Source: Chitinophagales bacterium (GTDB lineage: Bacteria; Bacteroidota; Bacteroidia; Chitinophagales; JADIYW01). From it: DNA of 36,748 bases. Location of the stretch: positions 1-36,748 of the forward strand of contig JAMLHH010000033.1 of NCBI GenBank assembly GCA_023957215.1. The letters are read 5' to 3'. The notes below the pieces were generated by a model. The model saw nothing but the letters and a program-made list of their open reading frames with translations, did no database searches and was not told the origin of the DNA. A program made the position numbers and the translations under genes. Positions 1 to 9,800 of the stretch are shown here, one piece after another; within the stretch, counting starts at the first letter, position 1; each line of letters opens with the position of its first letter.

Positions 1-680
1 CTGTCTGCTCTCAAATCTTCGTCTCTAAAACAACGTACAATCTGATAATACTTGTCAAAACCCGAAATCATCAAAAGCTGTTTGAAAGTTTGGGGCGATT
101 GAGGTAAGGCATAAAATTGACCTTGATTGATACGTGAAGGTACAACGAAATCCCGAGCTCCCTCTGGTGTGCTTTTAATCAAAAATGGCGTTTCTATATC
201 CAAAAAACCAGCCTGATTTAGGTAGTTTCTGACGACAGTGCCTACTTTGTGACGCATGATGATTTTTTCTTTGACAGGCTCACGTCTCAGGTCGAGATAA
301 CGATATTGCATACGCAATTCTTCTCCACCATCCGTTTCATTTTCTATCGTAAAAGGTGGTGTTTTTGATGAGGAGAGTATTGTTAATGTTTCTGCTATGA
401 TTTCAATTTCACCTGTTGGAATATTTTTATTTTTATTAGAACGTTCTACAATATTTCCTTTTATCTGAATCACATCTTCTCTATTTAAACTTCTAGCTTG
501 CTTACATAAATCTGCATGTGTATCCATATTGATGACAATTTGAGTGATGCCATATCTATCTCTCAAATCTACAAAAGTCAACCCTCCAAACTCACGTGTC
601 CTTTGCACCCATCCAGCAAGAGTCACTTCTATATCAATATCTTGGATTCTCAATTCACCACAATTATGAGTTCTGTACAT
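1..680 (-). CDS. aspS: Aspartyl-tRNA synthetase, N-terminal 226 codons (3' end off the window)
   Basis: Charges tRNA-Asp with aspartate in the cytoplasm. Read on the minus strand from the ATG at 678-680, the translation begins [20 protein letters not shown]. The N-terminal OB-fold anticodon-binding domain follows ([20 protein letters not shown], then [20 protein letters not shown]). Next comes the start of the class II catalytic domain, with [20 protein letters not shown], then [20 protein letters not shown] and the motif 2 stretch [11 protein letters not shown]. The gene is cut by the left edge, so motif 3 and the C-terminus cannot be seen. It is divergent from mltG across about 186 bp. No frameshift is visible in the part present. 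The family call is secure; whether the enzyme discriminates tRNA-Asp from tRNA-Asn cannot be judged from this fragment. Confidence 0.97.
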   Translation of the reverse strand, partial: MYRTHNCGELRIQDIDIEVTLAGWVQRTREFGGLTFVDLRDRYGITQIVINMDTHADLCKQARSLNREDVIQIKGNIVERSNKNKNIPTGEIEIIAETLTILSSSKTPPFTIENETDGGEELRMQYRYLDLRREPVKEKIIMRHKVGTVVRNYLNQAGFLDIETPFLIKSTPEGARDFVVPSRINQGQFYALPQSPQTFKQLLMISGFDKYYQIVRCFRDEDLRAD

Positions 681-842
681 CAGTCATTTATTTTAGAGTC
701 ACGAATATACTAAGATTGAAATTAACTTATTATCTAAGTTTTATAAAGCTTTGATGAATTTTGTTATATTGAAATGAAGATGTTTATGAGCTGTACTTCA
801 TAAAATATCTGATACTTCTCTTTTTAGTACGATTTATACCTC

Positions 843-850
843 TATATTTG
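843..850 (+). promoter_or_regulatory. Candidate Bacteroidota -7 box for mltG
   Basis: TATATTTG matches the Bacteroidota -7 consensus TAnnTTTG and ends 16 bp before the TTG start of the mltG gene. No convincing -33 element is visible. The short leader it implies fits the lack of a Shine-Dalgarno site. This is a motif match only. Confidence 0.35.
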
Positions 851-866
851 TTTAAACTTCATCTGT

Positions 867-1880
867 TTGAAAAAGATATTTATAATATTGTTTTTGGTTG
901 CTTTTGCAGGTATAGGGCTGGCATACTATTGTCTGTTTCAAGAAAATGTGATAGATACCTCGCAGAATGTGGAGCTAAAAATCCGAAAAGGAGATACTTG
1001 GCAAAGTGTTGAAAACCAAATCATCAATTCTGGTGGAATCTTACACAAGCAATGGATATTTCGTACTGTTAAGTTATTAAAATATGATAAAAATATTCGT
1101 TCGGGAAGATATGTCTTTAATAAAGAAATGTCGGCTGTGAATTTTGTGAGAAAACTGAGATCCGGACATCAAGATGCAGTCAATCTTGTCATTAACAATA
1201 TTAATTTTCCAGAGGATTTGGCTTCCAGAATTTCTTCAAAATTAGATATTGACTCTACGGAGTGGATGACTTTTATTAAAAATGATAGTATTGCTGAAAG
1301 TTTTGGATTTGATATTGAAAATTTTTGGGCCATGTTTTTGTCTAATTCTTATCAAATTTATTGGAATACCGATCAAGAAGCTTTAGCCCAAAGGATGAAA
1401 AAAGAATATGATACTTTTTGGAATGAAAGTAAGAAAGAGCAGGCAAAAAAAATCAATCTGACTCCTCAGCAAGTGGTTGTTTTGGCCTCTATTGTTCAAA
1501 GGGAAACAAATTTTCGACCAGAATATGCTAATGTAGCATCCGTTTATCTCAATAGATTAAAGATAGGAATGCCTTTACAGGCCGATCCTACCGTCAAGTT
1601 TGCCTTGAATGATATTGCTATTAAAAGAATACTGAAAAAGGATTTGGAGATAGACTCTCCATATAATACATATAAATATATCGGATTGCCTCCGGGACCT
1701 ATTTGTCTGCCAGAATTGGATGTGGTAAATGGAGTTTTAAATGCTACATCAAGTAATTATCTTTATTTTTGTGCTGTTTTTGGTGAAAATAGGCATGTGT
1801 TTACTTCATCATATACAGCGCATTTAAAAAATGCGAGGATATATCAAAACGAACTAAACAAGCAAGGAGTATATAGATAA
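867..1880 (+). CDS. mltG: Endolytic murein transglycosylase MltG (YceG-like)
   Basis: Inner-membrane lytic transglycosylase that cleaves nascent peptidoglycan strands and so limits their length. The 337-residue protein starts with a single membrane anchor (about residues 3-23). A LysM-like segment follows (IRKGDTWQSVENQI, residues 39-52). The YceG catalytic domain carries ASIVQRETNFRPEYANVAS, with the expected catalytic Glu at 213, then VYLNRLKIGMPLQADPTVKF and the conserved YIGLPPGPI. Length is normal for the family. The start is a TTG at 867; I see no in-frame ATG upstream that gives a better signal anchor, and TTG starts recur in this window. The stop codon abuts the ATG of the downstream YihY-like gene, so the two are likely co-transcribed. 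Confidence 0.93.
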   Translation: MKKIFIILFLVAFAGIGLAYYCLFQENVIDTSQNVELKIRKGDTWQSVENQIINSGGILHKQWIFRTVKLLKYDKNIRSGRYVFNKEMSAVNFVRKLRSGHQDAVNLVINNINFPEDLASRISSKLDIDSTEWMTFIKNDSIAESFGFDIENFWAMFLSNSYQIYWNTDQEALAQRMKKEYDTFWNESKKEQAKKINLTPQQVVVLASIVQRETNFRPEYANVASVYLNRLKIGMPLQADPTVKFALNDIAIKRILKKDLEIDSPYNTYKYIGLPPGPICLPELDVVNGVLNATSSNYLYFCAVFGENRHVFTSSYTAHLKNARIYQNELNKQGVYR

Positions 1881-2771
1881 ATGACTCAAAAGAAAAAAAT
1901 ATCGGAAAAGTCGGCTCCCGGTTTACAAGGTGTGACAATAGGAAGTGTCGTGAGAGGTGTCATGTTAGAATTGAAAAATGATGATTTGATTATCAGAGCG
2001 TCATCTATGTCTTTCTTCTTTTTTATAGCCTTGTTTCCAACTATTACTTTTTTCTTTTCGTTGATCCCTTACTTACCGGTAGATAATTACGATACATTCC
2101 TTTTAAACCTATTAAACAATCTTTTGCCGGAGGCTGTTTTTAGAATTTTAGAAACAACAATCTCAGATATTGTCAGTAATCAGAGAGGAGGACTCACCAT
2201 CTTTAACTTCTTGATGGCATTCATTTTTTCGAGTACAGGATTGACTTCTATGTTTAAATCATTTGACAAAACAAGTGATTTTTATAAAAACAGAAACTTT
2301 ATCCAAAGACAATTGGTCTCTTTAAAAATTCTTTCTTTATTGAGCTTTTTACTATTGGTTTCTATCTCTTTGGTCATCCTTGGTGAAAGAACGATTAAGG
2401 AAATCTTAATGCATTATGAGTTGTTTAATTACTACACATATTGGTTAGTTATCGTGGCCAAATATATATTGGTTGCATTTTTGTTTTTGAATGCCATTGC
2501 CATGATTTATTACTATGCACCTGCTATCAAGAAAAAGTTTAGATATTTTTCTACCGGAGCTATTTTTTCGACGGTCTCTCTAATCATTCTTTCAAATTTG
2601 CTAAAATTTTACTTCCGACTTTTGTCCAACTTTAATCACTTTTACGGTTCTTTAGGCATTGTTATAGTTTGTATGTTGTTTGTGTATTTTAGTAGTATCG
2701 TCTTGCTTCTCGGTTTTGAAATCAACAATAGTATTGCCACCGGAAAAATGAGCGATGATGCTAAACATTAA
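1881..2771 (+). CDS. YihY/BrkB-family inner-membrane protein
   Basis: A 296-residue polytopic membrane protein of the YihY/virulence factor BrkB family, whose molecular role is not settled (the old label ribonuclease BN is wrong for this family). The family fold shows as about six hydrophobic segments at roughly 42-66, 103-125, 147-168, 184-208, 221-243 and 256-282. Family-type stretches include RASSMSFFFFIALFPTITFF near the N-terminus, the loop FKSFDKTSDFYKNRNFIQRQ, and FNHFYGSLGIVIVCMLFVYF near the C-terminus. The ATG follows the mltG stop with no gap, which suggests translational coupling in one operon. It converges on pyrD across a 50-bp gap with no obvious terminator. Confidence 0.9.
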   Translation: MTQKKKISEKSAPGLQGVTIGSVVRGVMLELKNDDLIIRASSMSFFFFIALFPTITFFFSLIPYLPVDNYDTFLLNLLNNLLPEAVFRILETTISDIVSNQRGGLTIFNFLMAFIFSSTGLTSMFKSFDKTSDFYKNRNFIQRQLVSLKILSLLSFLLLVSISLVILGERTIKEILMHYELFNYYTYWLVIVAKYILVAFLFLNAIAMIYYYAPAIKKKFRYFSTGAIFSTVSLIILSNLLKFYFRLLSNFNHFYGSLGIVIVCMLFVYFSSIVLLLGFEINNSIATGKMSDDAKH

Positions 2772-2821
2772 TCGGATGTGTCTCTTTATTGAAACCTCTT
2801 GTAATGATGAGTATTTCTCCC

Positions 2822-3865
2822 TTATATTGAAGTGCTTGCAATAATTGCCTGATTGATGTCAGCTACTAATTTGGGGCCATTATAGACAAATCCTGTATAA
2901 ATTTGAACTAAACTGGCACCAGCTTTCAGCTTTTCAACCGCATCCTTTGCATTCATGATTCCACCGACTGCGATGATAGGTCTTTTGGTTCGTGAAGCAA
3001 GATACTTAATGATTTCTGTTGACTTATCAGTCAGTGGCTGACCACTCAATCCGCCTGCACCTATTGCTTTGATTTTCTCTTTAGAAAGGGTTAGTCCATC
3101 TCTTGTAATTGTCGTATTGGTAGCAATGATTCCATCCGTGTCAGTTGTTTCAAGAATTTCTACAATATCGTCCAACTGCTCTTTTGTCAAATCCGGCGCA
3201 ATCTTTAAAAGAATAGGCTTTTTACGTGGCATACTGTTGATGACTTTTTTTAACTCCAAAAGCAATTTTGTCAAAGGTTCTTTTTCCTGTAATTCTCTGA
3301 GATTAGGAGTGTTAGGCGAACTAACATTGACCACGAAATAATCTACATAAGGATACAAGCCCTTTAATCCCGTAATATAATCTTTGACGGCATTGTCATT
3401 AGAGGTGATTTTATTTCGACCTAAATTTCCACCCAAAATAATATTTCCACCTTTCTTTTGTCTTCCTTCTTTGATGTTTTCTATTACCTGTTGCAGACCT
3501 ACATTGTTAAAACCCATGCGGTTGATAATCGCTTTGTCTTGTACCACTCTGAAAAGTCGTGGCTGAGGATTGCCGTCTTGTGGTAATGGTGTGACAGTTC
3601 CTATCTCTACAAAACCGAAACCGAAATGTGATAATTCTGAAAATGCTTCTGCGTTTTTATCGAGACCCGCCGCTAATCCGACAGGGCTTTTAAAATGAAG
3701 TCCCCAAAGATTACGTTCTAATTTTTTGTCTTGAAGGATGTATGTTTTTCTCATAAACCGGATATTTCCAGGAATTTTTACCACCCACTTTAATAATTTT
3801 AAGGTTAGGTGATGTGCTTTTTCAGCTGAAAGTCTAAAAAGAAAAAATCTTAACAAAAAATACAT
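2822..3865 (-). CDS. pyrD: Dihydroorotate dehydrogenase (quinone), class 2
   Basis: Oxidises dihydroorotate to orotate in pyrimidine synthesis and passes electrons to membrane quinones. The 347-residue length and the amphipathic N-terminal extension (MYFLLRFFLFRLSAEKAHHL) are typical of the membrane-associated class 2 enzyme. FMN and substrate motifs are in order: SPVGLAAGLDKNAEAF (60-75), GTVTPLPQDGNPQPRLFRV, NRMGFNNVG (115-123), NVSSPNTPNLR with the catalytic Ser at about 183, KIAPDLT, ATNTTITR, GGLSGQPL and IIAVGGIMNAKDAVEKLKAG. The ATG at 3863-3865 aligns with the E. coli-type start. A candidate -7 box lies just upstream, so close that the message may be nearly leaderless. It diverges from rarA. 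Confidence 0.97.
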   Translation of the reverse strand: MYFLLRFFLFRLSAEKAHHLTLKLLKWVVKIPGNIRFMRKTYILQDKKLERNLWGLHFKSPVGLAAGLDKNAEAFSELSHFGFGFVEIGTVTPLPQDGNPQPRLFRVVQDKAIINRMGFNNVGLQQVIENIKEGRQKKGGNIILGGNLGRNKITSNDNAVKDYITGLKGLYPYVDYFVVNVSSPNTPNLRELQEKEPLTKLLLELKKVINSMPRKKPILLKIAPDLTKEQLDDIVEILETTDTDGIIATNTTITRDGLTLSKEKIKAIGAGGLSGQPLTDKSTEIIKYLASRTKRPIIAVGGIMNAKDAVEKLKAGASLVQIYTGFVYNGPKLVADINQAIIASTSI

Positions 3866-3869
3866 CGCT

Positions 3870-3877
3870 CAAAGTTA
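3870..3877 (-). promoter_or_regulatory. Candidate -7 box for pyrD, possibly leaderless
   Basis: On the minus strand TAACTTTG matches TAnnTTTG exactly. Its last base is only 4 bp before the pyrD ATG, so transcription starting 5-8 bases downstream would begin at or next to the start codon. The motif is seen; a leaderless transcript is inference. Confidence 0.4.
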
Positions 3878-3940
3878 CCTACTATAAATAGATTCTCTAT
3901 CTACACTAATAATTCTTAATTAAGACTTTATATTAGAGTC

Positions 3941-5200
3941 GTGAAAAGACCACTTGCCGAAAGAATTAGACCCGAATCACTTGAAGATGTTATAGGACAG
4001 ACACATTTGATAGGAGAAGGTATGCCTTTGAGGGTGATGGCTGAAAATCAAAAACTGCGAAGTATCATACTTTGGGGACCACCGGGAGTGGGTAAAACTA
4101 CTCTCGCTAGAATTTTGGCGGGTACGAGTGGACTTTCTTTTGAATCTCTGAGTGCGGTGCAAGCTGGCGTGAAAGAAGTAAGAGCTGTCATAGAACAAGC
4201 GAGAATGTTTGGAACAGCAGTCTTGTTTATTGATGAGATACATCGTTTTAGCAAATCTCAACAGGATGCCTTGTTGGGAGCGGTGGAAGAAGGTAGCATC
4301 GTCTTGATAGGTGCGACGACCGAAAATCCTTCTTTTGAAGTGATCTCGGCTTTGCTTTCAAGATGTCAGGTGTATATTTTGGAATCACTTGCTAAGCACG
4401 AGTTGCAAGAGGTATTCAATAGGGCTTTGGTAAAAGATGAATATCTAAAAACCTTAAATATTGAGGTGAAAGAAGCAGATGCTTTATTTTTATATTCAGG
4501 TGGAGATGCGAGAAAACTTTTAAATCTTTTAGAAATTGTGGTTGAAAATCTAAAAGATGGAGACCATGTCATCAGCAATGAATTAGTACATCAGGTCTTG
4601 CAAGATAATTTGGCTCGTTACGACAAAAATGGCGAACAGCATTACGATATCATTTCAGCTTTTATAAAATCGATGAGAGGCAGTGATCCCAATGCCGCTT
4701 TGTATTGGTTAGGGAGAATGTTAGTAGCAGGAGAAGATCCAAAATTTATTGCTCGCAGAATTCTAATTTTTGCTTCGGAAGATGTAGGCCTTGCCAATCC
4801 CAATGGGCTTTTACTGGCGGAATCGTGTTTTAAAGCTTGCGAGGTGATAGGTATGCCGGAATGTAGAATCATTTTGGGACAGACGGTGACTTATCTCGCC
4901 TCCAGTCCAAAGAGTAATTCTGCTTATTTAGCGATTGATAAAGCGATACTACTTGCCAAAAATACTGTACATCTTGCAGTACCTTTACATTTGAGAAATG
5001 CTCCTACTAAATTGATGAAAGATTTAGATTACGGTAAAAACTATTTATACGCACATGATTTTCCGGGACATTTCGTCGAACAAGAATTTTTACCTAAAGA
5101 AATTTCAAGCCAAAAGATTTTTGATCCTCAAGATAATGCAAGAGAAAATGAATTGAGGCGTTATCTAAAAACGAATTGGAAAGACAAATACGATTATTGA
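3941..5200 (+). CDS. rarA: Replication-associated recombination protein RarA (MgsA), AAA+ ATPase
   Basis: A clamp-loader-like AAA+ ATPase acting at stalled replication forks (RarA/MgsA/WRNIP1 family). The 419-residue protein begins MKRPLAERIRPESLEDVIGQ, the family's usual N-terminus. It has Walker A GPPGVGKT (46-53), Walker B VLFIDEIHRFSKSQQDALLG (94-113), sensor 1 IGATTENPSFEVISALLSRC and a sensor 2 region (YSGGDARKLLNLLEI). The C-terminal part carries SDPNAALYWLGRMLVAGEDP and RRILIFASEDVGLANP, typical of the RarA C-terminal domain. The start is GTG at 3941, chosen because it begins exactly at the conserved family start. The last base of its TGA is the first base of the kdsA ATG, so the pair is translationally coupled. 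Confidence 0.96.
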   Translation: MKRPLAERIRPESLEDVIGQTHLIGEGMPLRVMAENQKLRSIILWGPPGVGKTTLARILAGTSGLSFESLSAVQAGVKEVRAVIEQARMFGTAVLFIDEIHRFSKSQQDALLGAVEEGSIVLIGATTENPSFEVISALLSRCQVYILESLAKHELQEVFNRALVKDEYLKTLNIEVKEADALFLYSGGDARKLLNLLEIVVENLKDGDHVISNELVHQVLQDNLARYDKNGEQHYDIISAFIKSMRGSDPNAALYWLGRMLVAGEDPKFIARRILIFASEDVGLANPNGLLLAESCFKACEVIGMPECRIILGQTVTYLASSPKSNSAYLAIDKAILLAKNTVHLAVPLHLRNAPTKLMKDLDYGKNYLYAHDFPGHFVEQEFLPKEISSQKIFDPQDNARENELRRYLKTNWKDKYDY

Positions 5201-6009
5201 TGAATTTTGAAAAAGATATAAAAGGAAGTTTTTTTGTGATTACCGGACCTTGTGTCGTAGAATCGGAAACTAATTGTTTGCAGATAGCAGATAAACTTTT
5301 GGAAATAAAAGAAAACTTGCAGATACCTATCATTTTTAAAGCTTCATTTAGAAAGGCTAATCGTACTTCTGTTAACTCTTTCTCGGGCATAGGAGATGAA
5401 AAAGCAATCCGAATTTTGGAGAAAGTGAAAGCTCAGACGGCATTGCCACTTTTGACGGATATTCACGAAGTAAAAGATATTGTGCTGATTGAAAATATTG
5501 ACATTATACAGATTCCGGCTTTTTTGTGCAGACAGACAGAATTGATACAAGCAGCCGCAGAAACTATGAAACCTGTTAACATCAAAAAAGGTCAGTTTGC
5601 ATCAACAGAAACTATGAAATTTGCAATAGAAAAAATACAAGGCATCGGGAATAAAAAGGGAATGGTGACTGAAAGAGGAAGCTTTTTCGGTTATGATGAT
5701 TTAGTAGTGGATGTGAGAAATATACCACAGATGAAGACTTTTGGAGTGCCGGTGATTTATGATGCAACACATTCTGTACAACAGCCGGGAAGAGGGATAG
5801 GGAAGAGTGGTGGAGTGCGTGAAATGATAGTTCCACTTTGTGATGCAGCAATGGCAATAGGGGCGGACGGACTTTTTATAGAAACGCATCCTACACCTGT
5901 AAAATCATTGTCAGATGCAGCAACTATCTATCCCTTGGATCAATTGGAAAATCTTATCAGTAGAGCGAAGAAGGTATATGATTTTAGAATAAACAAGCTC
6001 ACTAAATGA
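5200..6009 (+). CDS. kdsA: 3-deoxy-8-phosphooctulonate (KDO-8-P) synthase, metal-type
   Basis: Condenses phosphoenolpyruvate with arabinose-5-phosphate to KDO-8-phosphate for LPS inner core. Motifs include TGPCVVES, FKASFRKANRTS, FSGIGDEKAIRILEKVK, TDIHEVKD, IQIPAFLCRQTELI, NIKKGQFAS, TERGSFFGYDDLVVDVRN and the C-terminal FIETHPTPVKSLSD. The Cys in GPC (residue 18), the His in DATHS, the Glu in FIETH and the Asp in KSLSD are the four ligands of the metal-dependent subclass; the non-metal E. coli type has Asn in place of this Cys. An upstream in-frame TTG at 5176 would add eight residues inside rarA. I prefer the ATG at 5200, which overlaps the rarA stop by one base and gives 269 residues. It overlaps the convergent peptidase gene by 8 bp. 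Confidence 0.96.
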   Translation: MNFEKDIKGSFFVITGPCVVESETNCLQIADKLLEIKENLQIPIIFKASFRKANRTSVNSFSGIGDEKAIRILEKVKAQTALPLLTDIHEVKDIVLIENIDIIQIPAFLCRQTELIQAAAETMKPVNIKKGQFASTETMKFAIEKIQGIGNKKGMVTERGSFFGYDDLVVDVRNIPQMKTFGVPVIYDATHSVQQPGRGIGKSGGVREMIVPLCDAAMAIGADGLFIETHPTPVKSLSDAATIYPLDQLENLISRAKKVYDFRINKLTK

Positions 6010-6787
6010 TTCGTTTTATTACTTTTAGAACATGAGTATATTGTTTGGTTTCTTCTATGAAGATACCTTTTTCATCTAAGATGTCTATTTTGACTTTTCC
6101 ACTCGAATGGATAATTTTAACTGTATTGTTTTCATTTGAATAGATGATGCCGACATGGGTAATTCTATCTTTTTCATTATTGAAGAATGCTAAGTCACCT
6201 TCTTTGCAATCGGATAATTTGACCTCATCTCCTAACTCAGCTTGTAGATAAGCATCACGGGGTAATTGAATGCCATTTACCCGATAAGAAATCTGACTGA
6301 GACCGGAGCAGTCGATGCCAAAAATAGTCTTGCCGCCCCATAAATAAGGCGCATTTAAAAAAGTTTTTGCAGTTTGTACGATCTTGAAATTTAGACTTAA
6401 ATTTTTAGGGATGGAAAGTACATTGGTTTGTATATATTTTATTGAAGAGAAAAAAGAATCTGATTGTACATTTTGCCAAAGAACACTACCTATCGGTAGA
6501 TTGATTGTAAAATTATCGGTACACGCATTCGTAGAGTGATTCGCTAATATTTTGAATTTGACAAAATCATCCGTTTTTATTTTTTTGACTTGCGTATTTG
6601 GAATCCAACCAATATAGTTATCTTGTTGTAATTGTATTTTTGTCCATTCATGATTTGCTTCTATAATTTTATACATTTCACCATAGAGCGCTTGTGTCAC
6701 CATTTCAGATGTGTGGGCAAAATCCTTTCTGACAGATATGACACTTAAAGAGATAATGCCCCATTCTTGTATATTGGGTTTAGTCAT
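6002..6787 (-). CDS. NlpC/P60 (C40) cysteine peptidase with N-terminal SH3-like region
   Basis: Probable gamma-D-glutamyl-diamino acid endopeptidase acting on peptidoglycan peptides. Of 261 residues, about 10-125 look like two bacterial SH3-type segments (VTQALYGEMYKIIEANHEWT, then VKFKILANHSTN). The NlpC/P60 domain starts near 133 and has Cys160 in GIDCSGLSQISYR, His211 in RITHVGII and a third polar residue, His227, in KIIHSSGKV. LWGGKTIFGIDCSG is the usual active-site stretch. I see no signal peptide or lipobox: the N-terminus (MTKPNIQEWGIISLSVISVR) is not hydrophobic enough. The enzyme may therefore act on recycled muropeptides in the cytoplasm, or the start may be mis-set. The 3' end overlaps kdsA tail to tail. 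Confidence 0.9.
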   Translation of the reverse strand: MTKPNIQEWGIISLSVISVRKDFAHTSEMVTQALYGEMYKIIEANHEWTKIQLQQDNYIGWIPNTQVKKIKTDDFVKFKILANHSTNACTDNFTINLPIGSVLWQNVQSDSFFSSIKYIQTNVLSIPKNLSLNFKIVQTAKTFLNAPYLWGGKTIFGIDCSGLSQISYRVNGIQLPRDAYLQAELGDEVKLSDCKEGDLAFFNNEKDRITHVGIIYSNENNTVKIIHSSGKVKIDILDEKGIFIEETKQYTHVLKVIKRII

Positions 6788-6847
6788 TCTATATATTTAA
6801 TTTATTGTTATTTAGCAATAATTCTTCGGATAAAAAATAAGTTTGGC

Positions 6848-6855
6848 TAATTTTG
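6848..6855 (+). promoter_or_regulatory. Candidate -7 box for the PKD protein/PorP operon
   Basis: TAATTTTG fits TAnnTTTG and ends 36 bp before the ATG of the PKD-repeat gene. The leader after it is A/T-rich with no Shine-Dalgarno site. A TTTG lies only a few bases upstream, too close to be a proper -33 element. Motif match only. Confidence 0.35.
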
Positions 6856-6891
6856 TTATCTTTCTAAGAAATTGCAAGTTTTAATAAATAT

Positions 6892-9800
6892 ATGAAAGGA
6901 GTATTATTTTTCCTTACTTTTTTAATAATAAATTCTATTTATGCTCAGGTTGATTTCTCTTTGAGTGTTCAGGAAGGATGTACCCCTCTAAATGTGGGAG
7001 TGGAAGTAAAGAACATTCAAGCGGATAGTACAATTTGGAATTTTGGCAATGGTACTACCAAGAAAGGTAATAAAACATTTGTTGTTTATAATGAAGGAGG
7101 AATCTTTAATATAAAAATGACTGCATACAAAGATGGTGTGCCTACAATTATCACAAAGAATGTAAAGGTAAATAAATCACCTGTTGCCGATTTTCAATTT
7201 GACAAGAACCAAGGATGTCCTCCATTAGAGGTGAATTTTCAAGATAAAAGTATCATGGGTAGTGGTTCGATTGTTAAAAGAACATGGGGATTGGGTAACG
7301 GGAAGGTCTTGGATGGAAATATTGCTAATCATACTACTACTTTTAACACTTCCGGTATTAGAGAAATATCGCTAATTGTCGAAGATCAAAGTGGTTGTAA
7401 GTCCAATAAAGTGGTATCGTCTGCAATTGAGGTTTTTCCTATACCTAAAGTGGCTTTTGATTTTAATAATTCTACACAATGTAATTTGCCGGTAGAAGTG
7501 AGCTTTACCAATCAATCTGATTCTTTGACTTCATATAAATTTAATTGGAATTTTGGCGATGGGAAATCTTCCACAGATGTAAATCCCAAACATAGTTATA
7601 CCAAGGAAGGAACTTATACGATGAGTCTTAAAGCAACAGATTTTAGAGGATGTACTTCGGAAGTTTCTAAGTCAAATATGATAGTGGATGAAAATTTTAG
7701 TGTAAAAATTGGATTGTCTGATACTTTAGGGTGTGATTCTTTGGGGGCAATCTTTTCTCCTAATATTAGCTCTTTGTATAGATCTTTAAAATGGACAATA
7801 GATCCGAAATTGAATCCAGATATGAAAAAGATGACTATTTCGACAAAGGAAATAGGGGTGTTTCAGATAAAGTTGGAAGCTACATCGCAATTTGGATGCA
7901 CAATTTCTAGTACTCGTAACGTTTATGTCGGAAGGAAACCTATCGCAGATTTTAAAACGAATGATACCTTAGGATGTAAAGTTCCCTTCCAAGTCTCTTT
8001 CCAAAACTTATCAAAATATGCGGATAGCTATCTATGGAATTTTGGCTCCGGAGCAGGTAATAGTAATATTCAAGACCCTATTTATACATATAATAAGCCA
8101 GCAATTTATTTGGTATCTCTAACATCAAAAGGAGACTATGGTTGTAGCAGTACTAAAACCAAGTTTAGTTACATAAGTATAGTTTCTCCACAGGCTGAGA
8201 TGATTTCCACTAATGATAATGGATGTAGCCCATTAAAGTCTAATTTTCAAGTCAATTCATTAAATGGATTTACAGTGAGTTCTATAAAATGGGATTTTGG
8301 AAATGGAAATACCTATAATGGAGTGACTCCTCCTCAACAGACTTTTAATAGTGAAGGCAATTATGTTGTCACTGCGAAAGTGAGTTTTAAGGAGGGTTGT
8401 GACGAATTGACTTTGAAGAAAACGATCTCGGTAGGAAGCAAGGTCTCTAATATCAATGGCGGTATATCTTCAAACAGTATTTGTCCCAATCAAAATCTGA
8501 CAGGGCAGGTTGATGCAATTGCTGGAGCAGAATATGAATGGAAAATTGGGAATGATACCATCTATAAAAGTAGAACATTTAAGCACAAGTTTTCTTCTTC
8601 AGGGACATTTAATATCTCTCTTAATATAACAAAAAGTGGATGTGTCTCAACTATTAATTATGGTAATGTGACTGTAAAACCCACTGCTGCTAACTTTGTA
8701 GTCACAAATAAGTGTAGTGGAACAGAAGTTACTTTCAGAAATAATGATAATAATACAGTAGAGTCCACATGGAATTTTGGAAGTGGAGATATACGTAATG
8801 ACAATAAAACAGTTACTCATGACTTCCAAAGCTTTGGTACTAAAAGTGTTACTTTAAAAGTATATAATAAAACAACTGGTTGTAAAGATGAGATAACAAA
8901 AGCGATTACTATTAACAAGAGTGAATTGGATAACTATAATATTGCACCTATACAAGGGTGTGCACCCTTGACATTTGAGCTAAATTCGCCGGCGATATCA
9001 TCTAATACTTATTGGATGATAGGAGATAGTTTGATAGTTAAAAATATAAAGAAAGGACAGTTTGTGATTGACAGTGCGGGCATCTATGATCTTTCGTTAA
9101 GAATAGTCTATGATGGGTGTCGTTATACTAGGGTTTATGATAATCTGATTAAAGTCATTAAGCCGGAAGCCGGTTTTAAATTTAATCCTTTGGGGGGGTG
9201 TTCTCCAATTAGTGTCACTTTTGAGGATACTTCGAAATCTTTATTATCTAATATTGTGAAGTATAGATGGGCGATTAAAGATAGTTCTATAGGCGTAACA
9301 GATAGTAAATTCACACGGACATTTAATGAGTATGCAATTCTACCTATACAACATATAGTTACAGATGATTTTGGCTGTAGCGATACTGTCACTAACGATT
9401 TAATTGTAGCAAGACCTTTTGCAGAGTTTGAAGTTCCCTCTAAATCGTTTTGTACGGGAAATGCATTTAAACCGACAAACTTTTCTACAGGTGTAGGTCT
9501 ATTGTATGAATGGAATTTTGGTGATGGGACTCCTATAGATACTAGTAGATTCCCTCAGCACAATTATAAAAATGAGGGTACGTATGATATACATCTAAAA
9601 ATAACTGATGCTAATAATTGTATTAGTGAGAAGTTAATGAGCAATGCTGTGACTATCCAAGACTTTGATTATGATTTTACGGCATCACCTACTTTTAAAT
9701 ATTGCCCTGAATTGATTGTCGAATTTCAAGTAATACCGGGAGATATCGAATACAGACAAACTCTTTGGGATTTTGGAGATGGCGTGATTGTGTCTGATAC

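Noticed and set aside
516..713. Open frame on the plus strand across the aspS start
   Set aside because: It lies opposite the clearly coding aspS frame, and the encoded 65 residues match nothing. It is an antisense shadow.
3069..3566. Two plus-strand frames of 60-90 codons inside pyrD
   Set aside because: pyrD motifs on the minus strand are intact throughout; the plus-strand frames have no start signals or family features.
5176..5199. TTG start for kdsA eight codons upstream
   Set aside because: It lies inside rarA, and the ATG at 5200 overlapping the rarA TGA is a standard coupled start giving the usual family N-terminus.
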